Below are positions 15,703-23,233 of a DNA stretch of 35,460 nucleotides, piece after piece (position 1 is the first letter of the stretch; every line of letters begins with the position of its first letter). The notes under the pieces were generated by a model. It searched no databases and was not told the origin of the DNA. It saw only the letters and a program-made list of their open reading frames with translations. Position numbers and translations under genes: made by a program. Where the stretch lies: the NCBI RefSeq assembly GCF_039812505.1, contig NZ_JBDIAQ010000022.1, forward strand, positions 1 through 35,460, read 5' to 3'. Origin of the DNA: Intrasporangium_A sp039812505 (GTDB lineage Bacteria > Actinomycetota > Actinomycetes > Actinomycetales > Dermatophilaceae).

Positions 15703-17529
15703 TTGACTACGACGACCAGCGAGACGACGCACGCCCGGCTGTCCAGCTGGGTGGGCGAGGTTGCCGCGCTGACCCAGCCGAGCGACATCCGGTGGGTCAC
15801 CGGCACCGACGAGGAGTGGACCGAGCTGACCGACGAGCTCGTCGCGGCCGGCACCTTCGTGCGCCTGGACGACAGCAAGAAGCCCAACTCCTTCTGGTGC
15901 GCCTCCGACCCGAGCGACGTGGCACGTGTCGAGGGACGGACCTTCATCTGCTCGCAGGACGAGAAGGATGCCGGCCCGACCAACAACTGGATGGCGCCCG
16001 ACGAGATGAAGGCGATCCTCACCGACCTGTACCGCGGGGCGATGAAGGGCCGGACCATGTACGTCATCCCGTTCGTGATGGGCCACCTCGACGCCACCGT
16101 GCCGATGTTCGGGGTCGAGATCACCGACTCGCCCTACGTCGTGGTGTCCATGCGGATCATGGCCCGGATCGGCACCGGCGTGCTGCGCCGGATGGAGGAG
16201 ACCGATGCCGACTTCGTCCCCGCGCTGCACTCCGTCGGCGCCCCGCTCGAGGAGGGCGCGCAGGACGTGGCGTGGCCGTGCAGCGAGACGAAGTACATCG
16301 TCCACTTCCCCGAGGAGCGCACGATCTGGAGCTACGGCTCCGGATACGGCGGCAACGCCCTGCTGGGCAAGAAGTGCTACGCGCTGCGCATCGCCTCGGC
16401 GATCGCCCGGGACGAGGGCTGGATGGCCGAGCACATGCTCATCCTCAAGCTGACCTCCCCGGCGGGGAAGGTCCACTACATCGCCGCCGCGTTCCCGTCG
16501 GCCTGTGGCAAGACCAACCTGGCCATGATCACCCCCACCGTCGCGGGCTGGACCGCCGAGATGGTCGGCGACGACATCGCCTGGATGCGCTTCGGCCCGG
16601 ACGGCCGGCTGTATGCCGTCAACCCGGAGTTCGGGCTGTTCGGGGTCGCCCCCGGCACCGGCGAATCGACGAACCCGAACGCGATGACCACGGTCAACCG
16701 GGGCAACTCCATCTTCACCAACGTCGCCCTCACCGACGACGGCGACGTCTGGTGGGAGGGTATGACCGACGAGCCGCCGGCCCACCTGACCGACTGGCAC
16801 GGCAACGACTGGACCCCGGCCGACGGCAAGGCGGGCACCAAGGCGGCCCACCCGAACAGCCGTTTCTGCACCCCGGCCAAGCAGTGCCCGATGATCGCCC
16901 CCGAGTACGACAACCCGGACGGCGTGCCGATCTCGGCGATCCTGTTCGGCGGGCGCCGCAAGACGACGGTCCCGCTGGTGTACGAGTCGCGGGACTGGAC
17001 GCACGGCACCTTCGTCGGCGCCACCCTGTCCTCGGAGACGACCGCGGCGGCCACCGGGGCGGTCGGCGTGGTGCGCCGCGACCCCATGGCGATGCTGCCC
17101 TTCATCGGGTACCACGCCGGCGACTACATGAACCACTGGCTCGAGATCGGCAAGGAGGCCGACGCCGCGAAGCTGCCGCGGATCTTCGGGGTCAACTGGT
17201 TCCGCCGCGACGAGCAGGACGGCTCCTTCCTCTGGCCGGGTTTCGGCGACAACAGCCGGGTGCTCAAGTGGGTCATCGAGCGGATCGAGGGCACGGCCGA
17301 CGCGATAGAGACCCCGATCGGCCTGGTGCCCGCCCCCGGCTCGATCGACCTCGCCGGTCTGGAGGTCGCCGACGGGTCGGTCGAGAAGGCCACGCGGGTC
17401 GACGCCGACGACTGGCGCGCAGAGCTGCCCCTGATCAAGGAGTGGTTCGACAAGTTCGGCGCGCAGCTGCCGGGAGAGCTGTGGGCCGAGTACGACGGCC
17501 TCAAGGCCCGTCTCGACGCGGCTCCCTGA
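15703..17529 (+). CDS. pckG: Phosphoenolpyruvate carboxykinase (GTP)
   Basis: A 608-residue cytoplasmic enzyme that interconverts oxaloacetate and PEP using GTP/GDP, for gluconeogenesis and anaplerosis. The start is TTG at 15703, with GATGAGG eight bases upstream; the resulting N-terminus (HARLSSWVGEVAALTQP) aligns with mycobacterial PckG, whereas longer frames do not. The P-loop with the reactive cysteine, FPSACGKTNLAM, is at 264-275 (Cys268). The metal/kinase-2 region is GDDIAWMRFG, and GTP-type GESTNPNAMTT follows. Length matches the family (about 600). Monocistronic, with a 15-bp terminator hairpin downstream. Confidence 0.97.
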   Translation: MTTTTSETTHARLSSWVGEVAALTQPSDIRWVTGTDEEWTELTDELVAAGTFVRLDDSKKPNSFWCASDPSDVARVEGRTFICSQDEKDAGPTNNWMAPDEMKAILTDLYRGAMKGRTMYVIPFVMGHLDATVPMFGVEITDSPYVVVSMRIMARIGTGVLRRMEETDADFVPALHSVGAPLEEGAQDVAWPCSETKYIVHFPEERTIWSYGSGYGGNALLGKKCYALRIASAIARDEGWMAEHMLILKLTSPAGKVHYIAAAFPSACGKTNLAMITPTVAGWTAEMVGDDIAWMRFGPDGRLYAVNPEFGLFGVAPGTGESTNPNAMTTVNRGNSIFTNVALTDDGDVWWEGMTDEPPAHLTDWHGNDWTPADGKAGTKAAHPNSRFCTPAKQCPMIAPEYDNPDGVPISAILFGGRRKTTVPLVYESRDWTHGTFVGATLSSETTAAATGAVGVVRRDPMAMLPFIGYHAGDYMNHWLEIGKEADAAKLPRIFGVNWFRRDEQDGSFLWPGFGDNSRVLKWVIERIEGTADAIETPIGLVPAPGSIDLAGLEVADGSVEKATRVDADDWRAELPLIKEWFDKFGAQLPGELWAEYDGLKARLDAAP

Positions 17530-17580
17530 GCTTGGCCCTGCCCAGCCGGTACGCCTGCGAAGGCAGCGCATCCAGACACG

Positions 17581-17618
17581 CGAAGGGCCACCCCCGTTCG
17601 ACCGGGGGTGGCCCTTCG
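17581..17618. terminator. Strong bidirectional terminator after pckG
   Basis: CGAAGGGCCACCCCC (17581-17595) and its exact complement (17604-17618) form a 15-bp stem with an eight-base loop, between pckG and the convergent tRNA-Ser gene. One strand is followed by only a weak T-containing stretch. Confidence 0.75.
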
Positions 17619-17626
17619 TCCGTCAG

Positions 17627-17714
17627 CGGAGGCGGCGGGATTTGAACCCGCGAGGGGTAATCAACCCCAACCCGCTTAGCAGGCGGGCGCACTAGGCCAC
17701 TATGCGACGCCTCC
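17627..17714 (-). tRNA. tRNA-Ser(GCT)
   Basis: An 88-nucleotide class II tRNA. The acceptor GGAGGCG pairs with CGCCTCC, with discriminator G as required for serine. The anticodon arm CCCGC-CTGCTAA-GCGGG gives GCT. The long variable arm (TTGGGGTTGATTACCCCT region) is typical of serine tRNAs. The T loop is GGTTCAAATCC. CCA is not encoded. Reads AGC/AGU. Confidence 0.97.
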
Positions 17715-17932
17715 ACGCCCGCAAGCCAAAGACGCACGGGCCTGCACAGGCTATCGGGCCCGGAGCCCAGCGGCCAAAACGGACCGCTCCGCGCCCGCCC
17801 CGAACCGCGCCGCACCTGCCCCGCGCCTGTCCAGATGACAGCACCAGCACCGCGTCCACACGGCGTTTAGGCGTACCACCGCAGTTCAGGGCACAATACA
17901 TAGGTTGCACGTCTGGTCAACGAGAGGATGAC

Positions 17933-19483
17933 ATGACCGCCGCGCCACGGCCACCCGCCGCGGCACCCGACAACCGCGAGTCCCTTCGCCGGGACCTTGC
18001 GCACCGTTTCCACCGCGCCCTCGGCCTGACCGCCCTCGGCACGGTCATCCCGGGTGCCGGCCTGACGCGCACCCGGAACTGGCTGCTCGGCTGGGTCCTG
18101 GTCGCCGTCACGGTCGTCACGGCCGCCACCGTGACCTGGTTCGTGCTGACCCACGGTGTGATGAGGTCGGGGTTGGCGCTGATCGGGCGTCCCGACCTGC
18201 TCCGGGGCCTCGCCCTGGCCTTCGTCGCCGGTGGCCTCGTGTGGTGTCTGTCGATCATCCTGACCGCCATCCGGACCCGACCGGCCTGGCTCGACCGCGC
18301 CCGCACCCGGCTTCTCGCCGCGTTCACCACGGTCATGGTGCTGCTGGTCGCCGGGACGTCGTACAAGGCGGCCGAGTACACGACGATCACCAGGGACACG
18401 ATCCAGTCCGTCTTCCAGCCGGCCAACCGGCACGGCGCGCTGGACGGTGAGGGCGGCCCGGAGCTGGTCGCGGGTGCCGACCCGTGGGCCAAGACGCCTC
18501 GCGTCAACATCCTGCTGCTGGGGTCGGACGCCGGGGTCGGCCGCACCGGCACCCGGACCGACTCGATGATCGTCGCGAGCATCAACACCCACACCGGCAA
18601 CACGGTGCTGATCTCACTGCCACGCAACCTCCAGTACGTGCCGATCCCGAAGAAGAGCCCGCTGCGCCGGCTCTACCCGTCCGGCATCTACGGCAAGCCC
18701 TACTGCATCCGCCAGCAGGCCGACCCGTCCGACGGGTGCCTCCTCAACGCGATCTGGACCGAGGCGGACCAGTTCGCGGCCGACCACCCGGGCAGCTTCC
18801 CCGGCGTGCAGAGCCCCGGCCGGGACACCATCCGCGACGTCATCTCCGAGGTGGTCGGCATGCCGATCGACCACACCGTCGTGATCGACCTGAAGGGTTT
18901 CGTCCAGCTGGTCGATGCCATGGGCGGGGTCGAGATCAACGTGCGGGAGGGCGCGTACGGCGGCAAGCTGCCGATCGGCGGGCACGTGACGGCCGGCGGC
19001 CAGATCGTCGGCGTGAAGGGCTACTTCCAGCCGGGCCGGCAGCACCTCGACGGATGGCACACCCTGTGGTATGCGCGCACCCGTGCCGCCGACGACGACT
19101 ACAGCCGGATGGGCCGGCAACGGTGCGTGATCAAGGCCGTCGTGGGCCAGGTCAACCCGGCCGCCATGTTGGCCAAGTACGCCGAGATCGCCCGGATCGC
19201 CAAGGACAACATCTACACGGACATCCCCGGCGAGAACCTCAGCGCCTACGTCGAGCTGATCGAGCGCGTCCAGCAGGCCCGGATCACCAGCGTGGCCCTC
19301 GACCCGAAGCACGGGGTCAACACGGCCGACCCCGACTTCGACGTCATCCATCGGGTGATCCAGAAGGCGATCAACCCGCCGAAGCCCAAGCCGACCACCA
19401 ACGCGACGCACGAGACGGTCGCCCCGAAGACGCCCACGCCTGCGCCGTCGACGACCGCCCCGACCGACGACGACGAGTGCTGA
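17933..19483 (+). CDS. LytR-CpsA-Psr (LCP) family cell-wall glycopolymer ligase
   Basis: A 516-residue membrane protein. A cytoplasmic N-terminus is followed by three hydrophobic helices (about 50-73, 90-113, 127-147) and then an extracytoplasmic LCP domain (about 190-400). That domain has the signature VNILLLGSDAGVGRTGTRTD (191-210), SLPRNL, and the conserved Arg/Asp residues that bind the polyprenyl pyrophosphate head. The C-terminal tail is Pro/Thr-rich. LCP enzymes transfer glycopolymers (teichoic acid, arabinogalactan, capsule) from lipid carriers to peptidoglycan. ATG at 17933 with GAGAGGATG just upstream; the longer open frame through the tRNA region is spurious. Three helices rather than one is longer than a minimal LCP protein. 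Ends in an 18-bp terminator stem. Confidence 0.93.
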   Translation: MTAAPRPPAAAPDNRESLRRDLAHRFHRALGLTALGTVIPGAGLTRTRNWLLGWVLVAVTVVTAATVTWFVLTHGVMRSGLALIGRPDLLRGLALAFVAGGLVWCLSIILTAIRTRPAWLDRARTRLLAAFTTVMVLLVAGTSYKAAEYTTITRDTIQSVFQPANRHGALDGEGGPELVAGADPWAKTPRVNILLLGSDAGVGRTGTRTDSMIVASINTHTGNTVLISLPRNLQYVPIPKKSPLRRLYPSGIYGKPYCIRQQADPSDGCLLNAIWTEADQFAADHPGSFPGVQSPGRDTIRDVISEVVGMPIDHTVVIDLKGFVQLVDAMGGVEINVREGAYGGKLPIGGHVTAGGQIVGVKGYFQPGRQHLDGWHTLWYARTRAADDDYSRMGRQRCVIKAVVGQVNPAAMLAKYAEIARIAKDNIYTDIPGENLSAYVELIERVQQARITSVALDPKHGVNTADPDFDVIHRVIQKAINPPKPKPTTNATHETVAPKTPTPAPSTTAPTDDDEC

Positions 19484-19497
19484 CAGCGCGCTGACAC

Positions 19498-19535
19498 GAC
19501 CACAGCCCCCCGGTCGAGACCGGGGGGCTGTGGTC
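19498..19535. terminator. Perfect 18-bp bidirectional terminator stem
   Basis: GACCACAGCCCCCCGGTC (19498-19515) is exactly complementary to 19518-19535. It sits between the convergent LCP and cspA genes, 15 bases past the LCP stop and 28 before the cspA stop, so it can serve both. Confidence 0.8.
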
Positions 19536-19562
19536 AGAGAACGCGGTGTCGCGCCTTCTGGG

Positions 19563-19766
19563 TCAGAGCGGGCGAACCTGGTCGGCCTGCGGACCCTTGG
19601 GGCCCTGCGTGACCTCGAACTCGACGCGCTGTGCCTCGTCCAGCGAACGGTAGCCGTTCGTCTGGATGGCCGAGTAGTGGACGAAGACGTCGGGGCCGCC
19701 GCCGTCCTGGGCGATGAAACCAAAGCCCTTCTCGGCGTTGAACCACTTGACGGTGCCCTGTGCCAT
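19563..19766 (-). CDS. cspA: Cold-shock protein, CspA family
   Basis: A 67-residue single OB-fold nucleic-acid-binding protein. It starts MAQGTVKWFNAEKGFGFI (RNP1 KGFGFI), with RNP2 VFVHY near residue 30, and ends in a GPKGPQADQVRPL tail typical of actinobacterial Csp proteins. These proteins act as RNA chaperones in cold shock and growth. ATG at 19766 with GGAAGAG upstream; 14 further in-frame residues upstream are not family-like. The 5' leader (19767 to about 19870) is long enough to carry temperature-dependent control, and holds CCTCGCGAGG, a ten-base palindrome. Confidence 0.96.
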   Translation of the reverse strand: MAQGTVKWFNAEKGFGFIAQDGGGPDVFVHYSAIQTNGYRSLDEAQRVEFEVTQGPKGPQADQVRPL

Positions 19767-19867
19767 ACGGGTAACTCTTCCTTCTGTTTGAGCCGTGGGA
19801 CCACGCACCTCGCGAGGCCCCGTGGCTGCCGCTTGACTCCACTCGTCGGGCGGACCCGTCGACGCCG

Positions 19868-19899
19868 AAATGAAAACCCGTCACCATCTGGATGACGGG
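19868..19899 (-). terminator. Intrinsic terminator of folP2
   Basis: On the minus strand CCCGTCA and TGACGGG (19893-19899 and 19877-19883) form a seven-base-pair stem with a nine-base loop, directly followed by TTTTCATTT. This is the most canonical terminator in the window. It lies about 100 bases downstream of the folP2 stop and upstream of cspA, separating the two transcription units. Confidence 0.75.
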
Positions 19900-19995
19900 C
19901 ACCTACTCGACTGCGAGGAACTGCAACTGCAACCGGCTCGACCGTAGCACGCTACCGACCGGTTCGCGCGTCGGGGACCCCCCGTATTCGACCAT

Positions 19996-21000
19996 TCATC
20001 CCGGCTTCTCGGCGGGCGGACGACGGACCCCGCGCAGGGCCAGCCGCGGGGCCCGGTCGCCGCGGATGGTCGCCACCATGTCGAGCACCCGGCGGGTCGC
20101 CCGGACATCGTGCGCCCGGAAGGCGATCGCGCCGAGCCAGGCCGCCACTGCGGTCGCCGCGAGCGACCCCTCGAGCCGTTCCTCGGCCGGCAGGTCGAGC
20201 GCCTCGCCGACGAAGTCCTTGCGCGAGACCGCCTGCAGGACGGGGTAGCCCAGCGCGACGACCTCGGCCGTGTGGCGCAGCACCTCGAGGGAGTTCGCGG
20301 TCGTCTTGCCGAAGTCGAGGGTCGGGTCCACGAGGATCCGTTCCCTCGGTATGCCGCTCAGCTCGGCCACGCCCGCGCCGGTCCCGAGCGTCGTGATGAC
20401 GTCACGCACGACGTCCAGCGGGTCGTCGCCGTAGCTGACGTCGACCGGGTCGGTGCGCGGCGGCAGCCCCCCCGTGTGCGAGACGACGTACCCGGCACCG
20501 AGAGCCGCCGCGACGTGGACGAGGTCGGGGTCGGCCGCGGCCCAGGTGTCGTTGACCAGGTCGAGACCGACGGCACCGGCCTCCCGGGCCACCTCCGAGC
20601 GCCACGTGTCCAGGCTGAGGATGACCTCGGGGTGGGCCGCCCGTGCCCACTCGAGGAAAGGGACGACACGCTTGATCTCCTCGGCCGGGCCGACCGGTTC
20701 GCCCTGCTGGCCCGCGCGGACCCCGCCGACGTCGATGATGTCGGCGCCCGCTTCGAGATCCGTCTCCACCGCGCGCTTGGCCGCGTCGAGGTCGGCCAGA
20801 CGGTTGCCGCTGAAGAAGGAGTCAGGGGTGCGGTTGACGATGGCCATGACGGCCGGCCGGCCGGCGTCGAAGCGCTGTCCGCGCAGGACGAGCGGGGCCG
20901 ACGACGGCAGCGCCAGCGGGGCGAGGCGCCCGAGCAGGGCGGCCGCGAGGTGGTCGGTCGGCTCGTCGTCGGGTCGGCTGGTCACACCCTCGTATCTCAC
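19996..21000 (-). CDS. folP2: FolP2-type dihydropteroate synthase paralogue
   Basis: A 334-residue TIM-barrel protein of the pterin-binding family. It follows the FolP2 (Rv1207-like) pattern throughout: IVNRTPDSFFSGN, IDVGGVRAGQQGEPVG, SLDTWRSEVA, SHTGGLPPRT, DPTLDFGKTTANS, SRKDFVGE, and the C-terminal RATRRVLDMVATIRG. True FolP1 enzymes have a GGESTRPGA loop for pterin pyrophosphate, absent here. Mycobacterial FolP2 proteins are reported to lack normal synthase activity, so folate synthesis should not be assumed. GTG start at 21000, with GGGAG four bases upstream. A canonical terminator follows. No other folate gene is adjacent. Confidence 0.88.
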   Translation of the reverse strand: MRYEGVTSRPDDEPTDHLAAALLGRLAPLALPSSAPLVLRGQRFDAGRPAVMAIVNRTPDSFFSGNRLADLDAAKRAVETDLEAGADIIDVGGVRAGQQGEPVGPAEEIKRVVPFLEWARAAHPEVILSLDTWRSEVAREAGAVGLDLVNDTWAAADPDLVHVAAALGAGYVVSHTGGLPPRTDPVDVSYGDDPLDVVRDVITTLGTGAGVAELSGIPRERILVDPTLDFGKTTANSLEVLRHTAEVVALGYPVLQAVSRKDFVGEALDLPAEERLEGSLAATAVAAWLGAIAFRAHDVRATRRVLDMVATIRGDRAPRLALRGVRRPPAEKPG

Positions 21001-21140
21001 GGACTCCCGGCGAGGTCAACCGTGTCCGGAGCAGGGTCTCCGAACTGTTACCATGGATGGCGCAGCCGATCTTCGTCGCGGTGGCCGTATCGCAGGCCGG
21101 TGATGCTTGGGGCTGCAGTTCAGAAGTCGGGCAGCGCCGC

Positions 21141-21156
21141 TCGGCCACGTGGCCGA
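21141..21156. other. Perfect 16-bp palindrome in the leader of the 36-residue ORF
   Basis: TCGGCCACGTGGCCGA reads the same on both strands. It lies in the roughly 140-base leader before the small ORF at 21192, 35 bases from its ATG. It could be a regulator binding site or a hairpin in the leader RNA. Confidence 0.4.
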
Positions 21157-21191
21157 TGAGGCCGTTGCTACCTAAGGAATCTGAAACCAGA

Positions 21192-21302
21192 ATGTCGTTC
21201 ATCGTCTCGTTCTTCGCGGTGCTCAACCGTCCGTCCGTCGACGGGCCGGCCACGCAGACCAAGGCTCACACCACGGCCGAGGAGATGATGGGCCTGCTCT
21301 GA
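21192..21302 (+). CDS. 36-residue small protein of unknown function
   Basis: Encodes MSFIVSFFAVLNRPSVDGPA and 16 more residues ending EEMMGLL. Thirty-four of 36 codons end in G or C, the same bias as real genes here and unlike random frames or the 47-codon leader ORF at 3077. AAGGAA lies 12 bases upstream, a little far for a ribosome site. A 12-bp terminator hairpin follows the stop by 19 bases, and a possible -10 (TACCAT, 21049-21054) lies at the head of a leader of about 140 bases. The N-terminal 11 residues are hydrophobic but too few for a full membrane helix. No family recognised; it may be a small protein or the coding part of a regulatory RNA. Confidence 0.5.
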   Translation: MSFIVSFFAVLNRPSVDGPATQTKAHTTAEEMMGLL

Positions 21303-21321
21303 GGCCGCTCCTGCAGATGGC

Positions 21322-21351
21322 AAAGGGTTCCGGCACGGGCCGGGGCCCTTT
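21322..21351 (+). terminator. Terminator after the 36-residue ORF
   Basis: AAAGGG-TT-CCGG (21322-21333) pairs with CCGG-GG-CCCTTT (21340-21351), using two U-G wobbles, for a 12-bp stem with a six-base loop, followed by CGTCTT. It defines the end of a short transcript starting near 21055. Confidence 0.65.
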
Positions 21352-21446
21352 CGTCTTGCCTCTCGCGGTCTGACCGAGCGTGCCGCAGTCCTGATCGAGT
21401 GTGCACTTGTCGGCATCGAGCGTGCAGACCTGCTGAACCGGCCCGG

Positions 21447-21533
21447 CGGAGGGCGTGGGATTCGAACCCACGATGGGTGTGAACCCATAGCGGTTTTCAA
21501 GACCGCCGCACTAGGCCACTATGCGAGCCCTCC
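21447..21533 (-). tRNA. tRNA-Ser(TGA)
   Basis: An 87-nucleotide class II tRNA. The acceptor GGAGGGC pairs with GCCCTCC, with discriminator G. The anticodon arm GCGGT-CTTGAAA-ACCGC gives TGA. A long variable arm is present, and the T loop is GGTTCGAATCC. CCA is not encoded. Its D-arm is identical to that of tRNA-Ser(GCT). Reads UCA/UCG/UCU-type codons. Confidence 0.97.
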
Positions 21534-21542
21534 AGGTGACAG

Positions 21543-22277
21543 TCATTGTGCCCGATCCCCGTCGCAGCTCCCACTGCCGGTGCCCTCCAGGCTGAACACC
21601 TCGAGCATCCCGCGCCTGAGGATGGCTGCGTCGCTGTCGACAGCGAGCAGGTCGACGTCGTGGAACCGACCAGCAAGTTCAGCCGATCCAGCGAATAGCC
21701 CAGTCAGGCAACCCTTCTCACGGGCGGCCGACAGCGCGATCGAGACCGCCTCGACGGTCTCGGTGGCAGTCACCGAGACCGCTCCGATCGACAGGGACAG
21801 GTCGTAGGGGCCGACAAGGATCCCGTCGATGCCCGGGGTCGCCGCGATCTCGGCTACGCGGTCCAGCCCTGCCGCGGTCTCGACCATCGCCACCACGAGG
21901 GGATCCGCCTCCCGACCCAGCAGCGCCGCTCGTGACGTCCCGCTGCTGCGCCTCCCCCGCGGAGGTGGGTATGCCGCCGACACGACCTCCGCCGCCTGCG
22001 AGGCGGACTCGACGCCCGGCACGATGATGCCGAGCACCCCCGTGTCGAGGACCCGACCCACGTGCGCCGCATCGTGGGACGCCACCCGAGCCAGGACAGG
22101 CCGGACGCTGGCGCGAAGCAGGTCGGGTAAGTCGCGTTCATCGAGGACACCGTGCTGCAGGTCGACCGCAATCCAGTCGAGTGCTGCACCGGCGGAGGTG
22201 ATGGCGACCTCGAGGCCGTGCGGGGTCAGGAAGGTGACCCAGAGCCCGCGCAACGGGCGGCTGGGGAGCTCGCCCAT
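21543..22277 (-). CDS. HpcH/HpaI-family class II aldolase
   Basis: A 244-residue TIM-barrel aldolase of the HpcH/HpaI (4-hydroxy-2-oxo-heptanedioate / 2-keto-3-deoxy-rhamnonate) family, which splits 2-keto-4-hydroxy acids into pyruvate and an aldehyde. Catalytic-type residues visible: His42 (VDLQHG), Arg64 (VLARVA), the metal ligands Glu133 (AMVETAAG) and Asp159 (GPYDLSLSIG). ATG at 22277 has GGGAG seven bases upstream and the usual short run before GLWV; a GTG at 22346 with GAGGGAG upstream is a serious alternative (267 residues). Last gene of the leftward cluster, 123 bases (or 54) after the racemase, so probably the terminal lyase of that pathway. Confidence 0.85.
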   Translation of the reverse strand: MGELPSRPLRGLWVTFLTPHGLEVAITSAGAALDWIAVDLQHGVLDERDLPDLLRASVRPVLARVASHDAAHVGRVLDTGVLGIIVPGVESASQAAEVVSAAYPPPRGRRSSGTSRAALLGREADPLVVAMVETAAGLDRVAEIAATPGIDGILVGPYDLSLSIGAVSVTATETVEAVSIALSAAREKGCLTGLFAGSAELAGRFHDVDLLAVDSDAAILRRGMLEVFSLEGTGSGSCDGDRAQ

Positions 22278-22400
22278 CGACGAGCTCCCGGTTGCCCCGC
22301 CGGGCTGCGCCGACAGCCGACCCAAGCGGGCAGCACGGTCAGTCACGCCGGCCACTCCCTCGCGGCTGGCCCTGTGCAGACCGACCGGCACGGCACGGCG

Positions 22401-23120
22401 TCACGCCGAACGCTCCTTGGCAGGTGGTCTCATGTAGGTCGTCCGACTCGGGGTCACGCCGAGCCGCACCGAGGACTCGAGCCAGGTGATGGCTGCACCC
22501 GTGGGGTCGACGACCGGAACCGCCATCCCCTTGTCGGTCAGGCGGCGTTGCAGCTCTGCCGCCACCCCGAGCATCCCGGTACAACCCAACACGATGACGT
22601 CCGCCTCTCCGGTGGCCACCGCATCGGAGGCCTGTCCGACCAGCCGCTCGACCAGCAGGTCGTGGTCGTCCAGGGCCAGGACCGGCAGGTCGATGACCCG
22701 GATGGTGCCGAGCCGGTCCTCCAGGGCATAGCGCCGGGTGAGCGAGCGGAGCATCGGCAGGACGTTGGGCAGGACCGTGACGATGCCGACCTTCTCGCCG
22801 AGGCTGAGCGCCATGAGCATGGCCGGTTCGAAGCCCCCGACGACCGGGGCGTCGATGATCTCGCGGGCCGCGTGCACCCCCGGGTCGCCGAAGCAGGTGA
22901 CGAACACGCCGTCGACACCGTCGGCGGCAGCCTGCTCCACCCGCTCGAGGATGCCGGGCCCGGCCAGTGCCTCGTCGTACTCCGACTCGATGCTGGCCGT
23001 GCCGCGCTCGAGGCTGACCGTGTCGATCGTGGTTCCGGGTGACGCCCACGACTGCGCCTCGGCACGGACGTGGTCGACCAGTGCATCGCCGATGACCGGC
23101 AGGATGACTCGGATGTGCAT
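22401..23120 (-). CDS. Asp/Glu/hydantoin racemase family protein (HyuE-like)
   Basis: A 239-residue cofactor-independent racemase of the two-cysteine type. The catalytic cysteine pair is visible: Cys76 in VFVTCFGDPG and Cys180 in VLGCTGM, each at the end of a beta strand in the two-domain fold. Hydantoin and allantoin racemases share this layout; glutamate racemase and maleate isomerase are more distant relatives. ATG at 23120 has GAGGAG six bases upstream. It is separated from the PucR gene by 113 bases, so it may have its own promoter, but neighbours and orientation tie it to the HyuA/DUF917 cluster, consistent with racemising a 5-substituted hydantoin-like ring. Confidence 0.88.
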   Translation of the reverse strand: MHIRVILPVIGDALVDHVRAEAQSWASPGTTIDTVSLERGTASIESEYDEALAGPGILERVEQAAADGVDGVFVTCFGDPGVHAAREIIDAPVVGGFEPAMLMALSLGEKVGIVTVLPNVLPMLRSLTRRYALEDRLGTIRVIDLPVLALDDHDLLVERLVGQASDAVATGEADVIVLGCTGMLGVAAELQRRLTDKGMAVPVVDPTGAAITWLESSVRLGVTPSRTTYMRPPAKERSA

Positions 23121-23233
23121 GTGCAGCTCCTCGTTCGATGGTGCTCTCGACGTTAGACAAGGCCGCGCCCCACAGGTACGTGCAGGACGCTGCTCCTGAG
23201 GTCACCGCATGTGCACTGTGCCCAGGAACCGGA

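Noticed and set aside
21003..21191. Known riboswitch in the leader of the 36-residue ORF
   Set aside because: I compared it by eye with c-di-AMP (ydaO), cobalamin and SAM elements and saw none of their conserved cores; a covariance search would be needed to say more.
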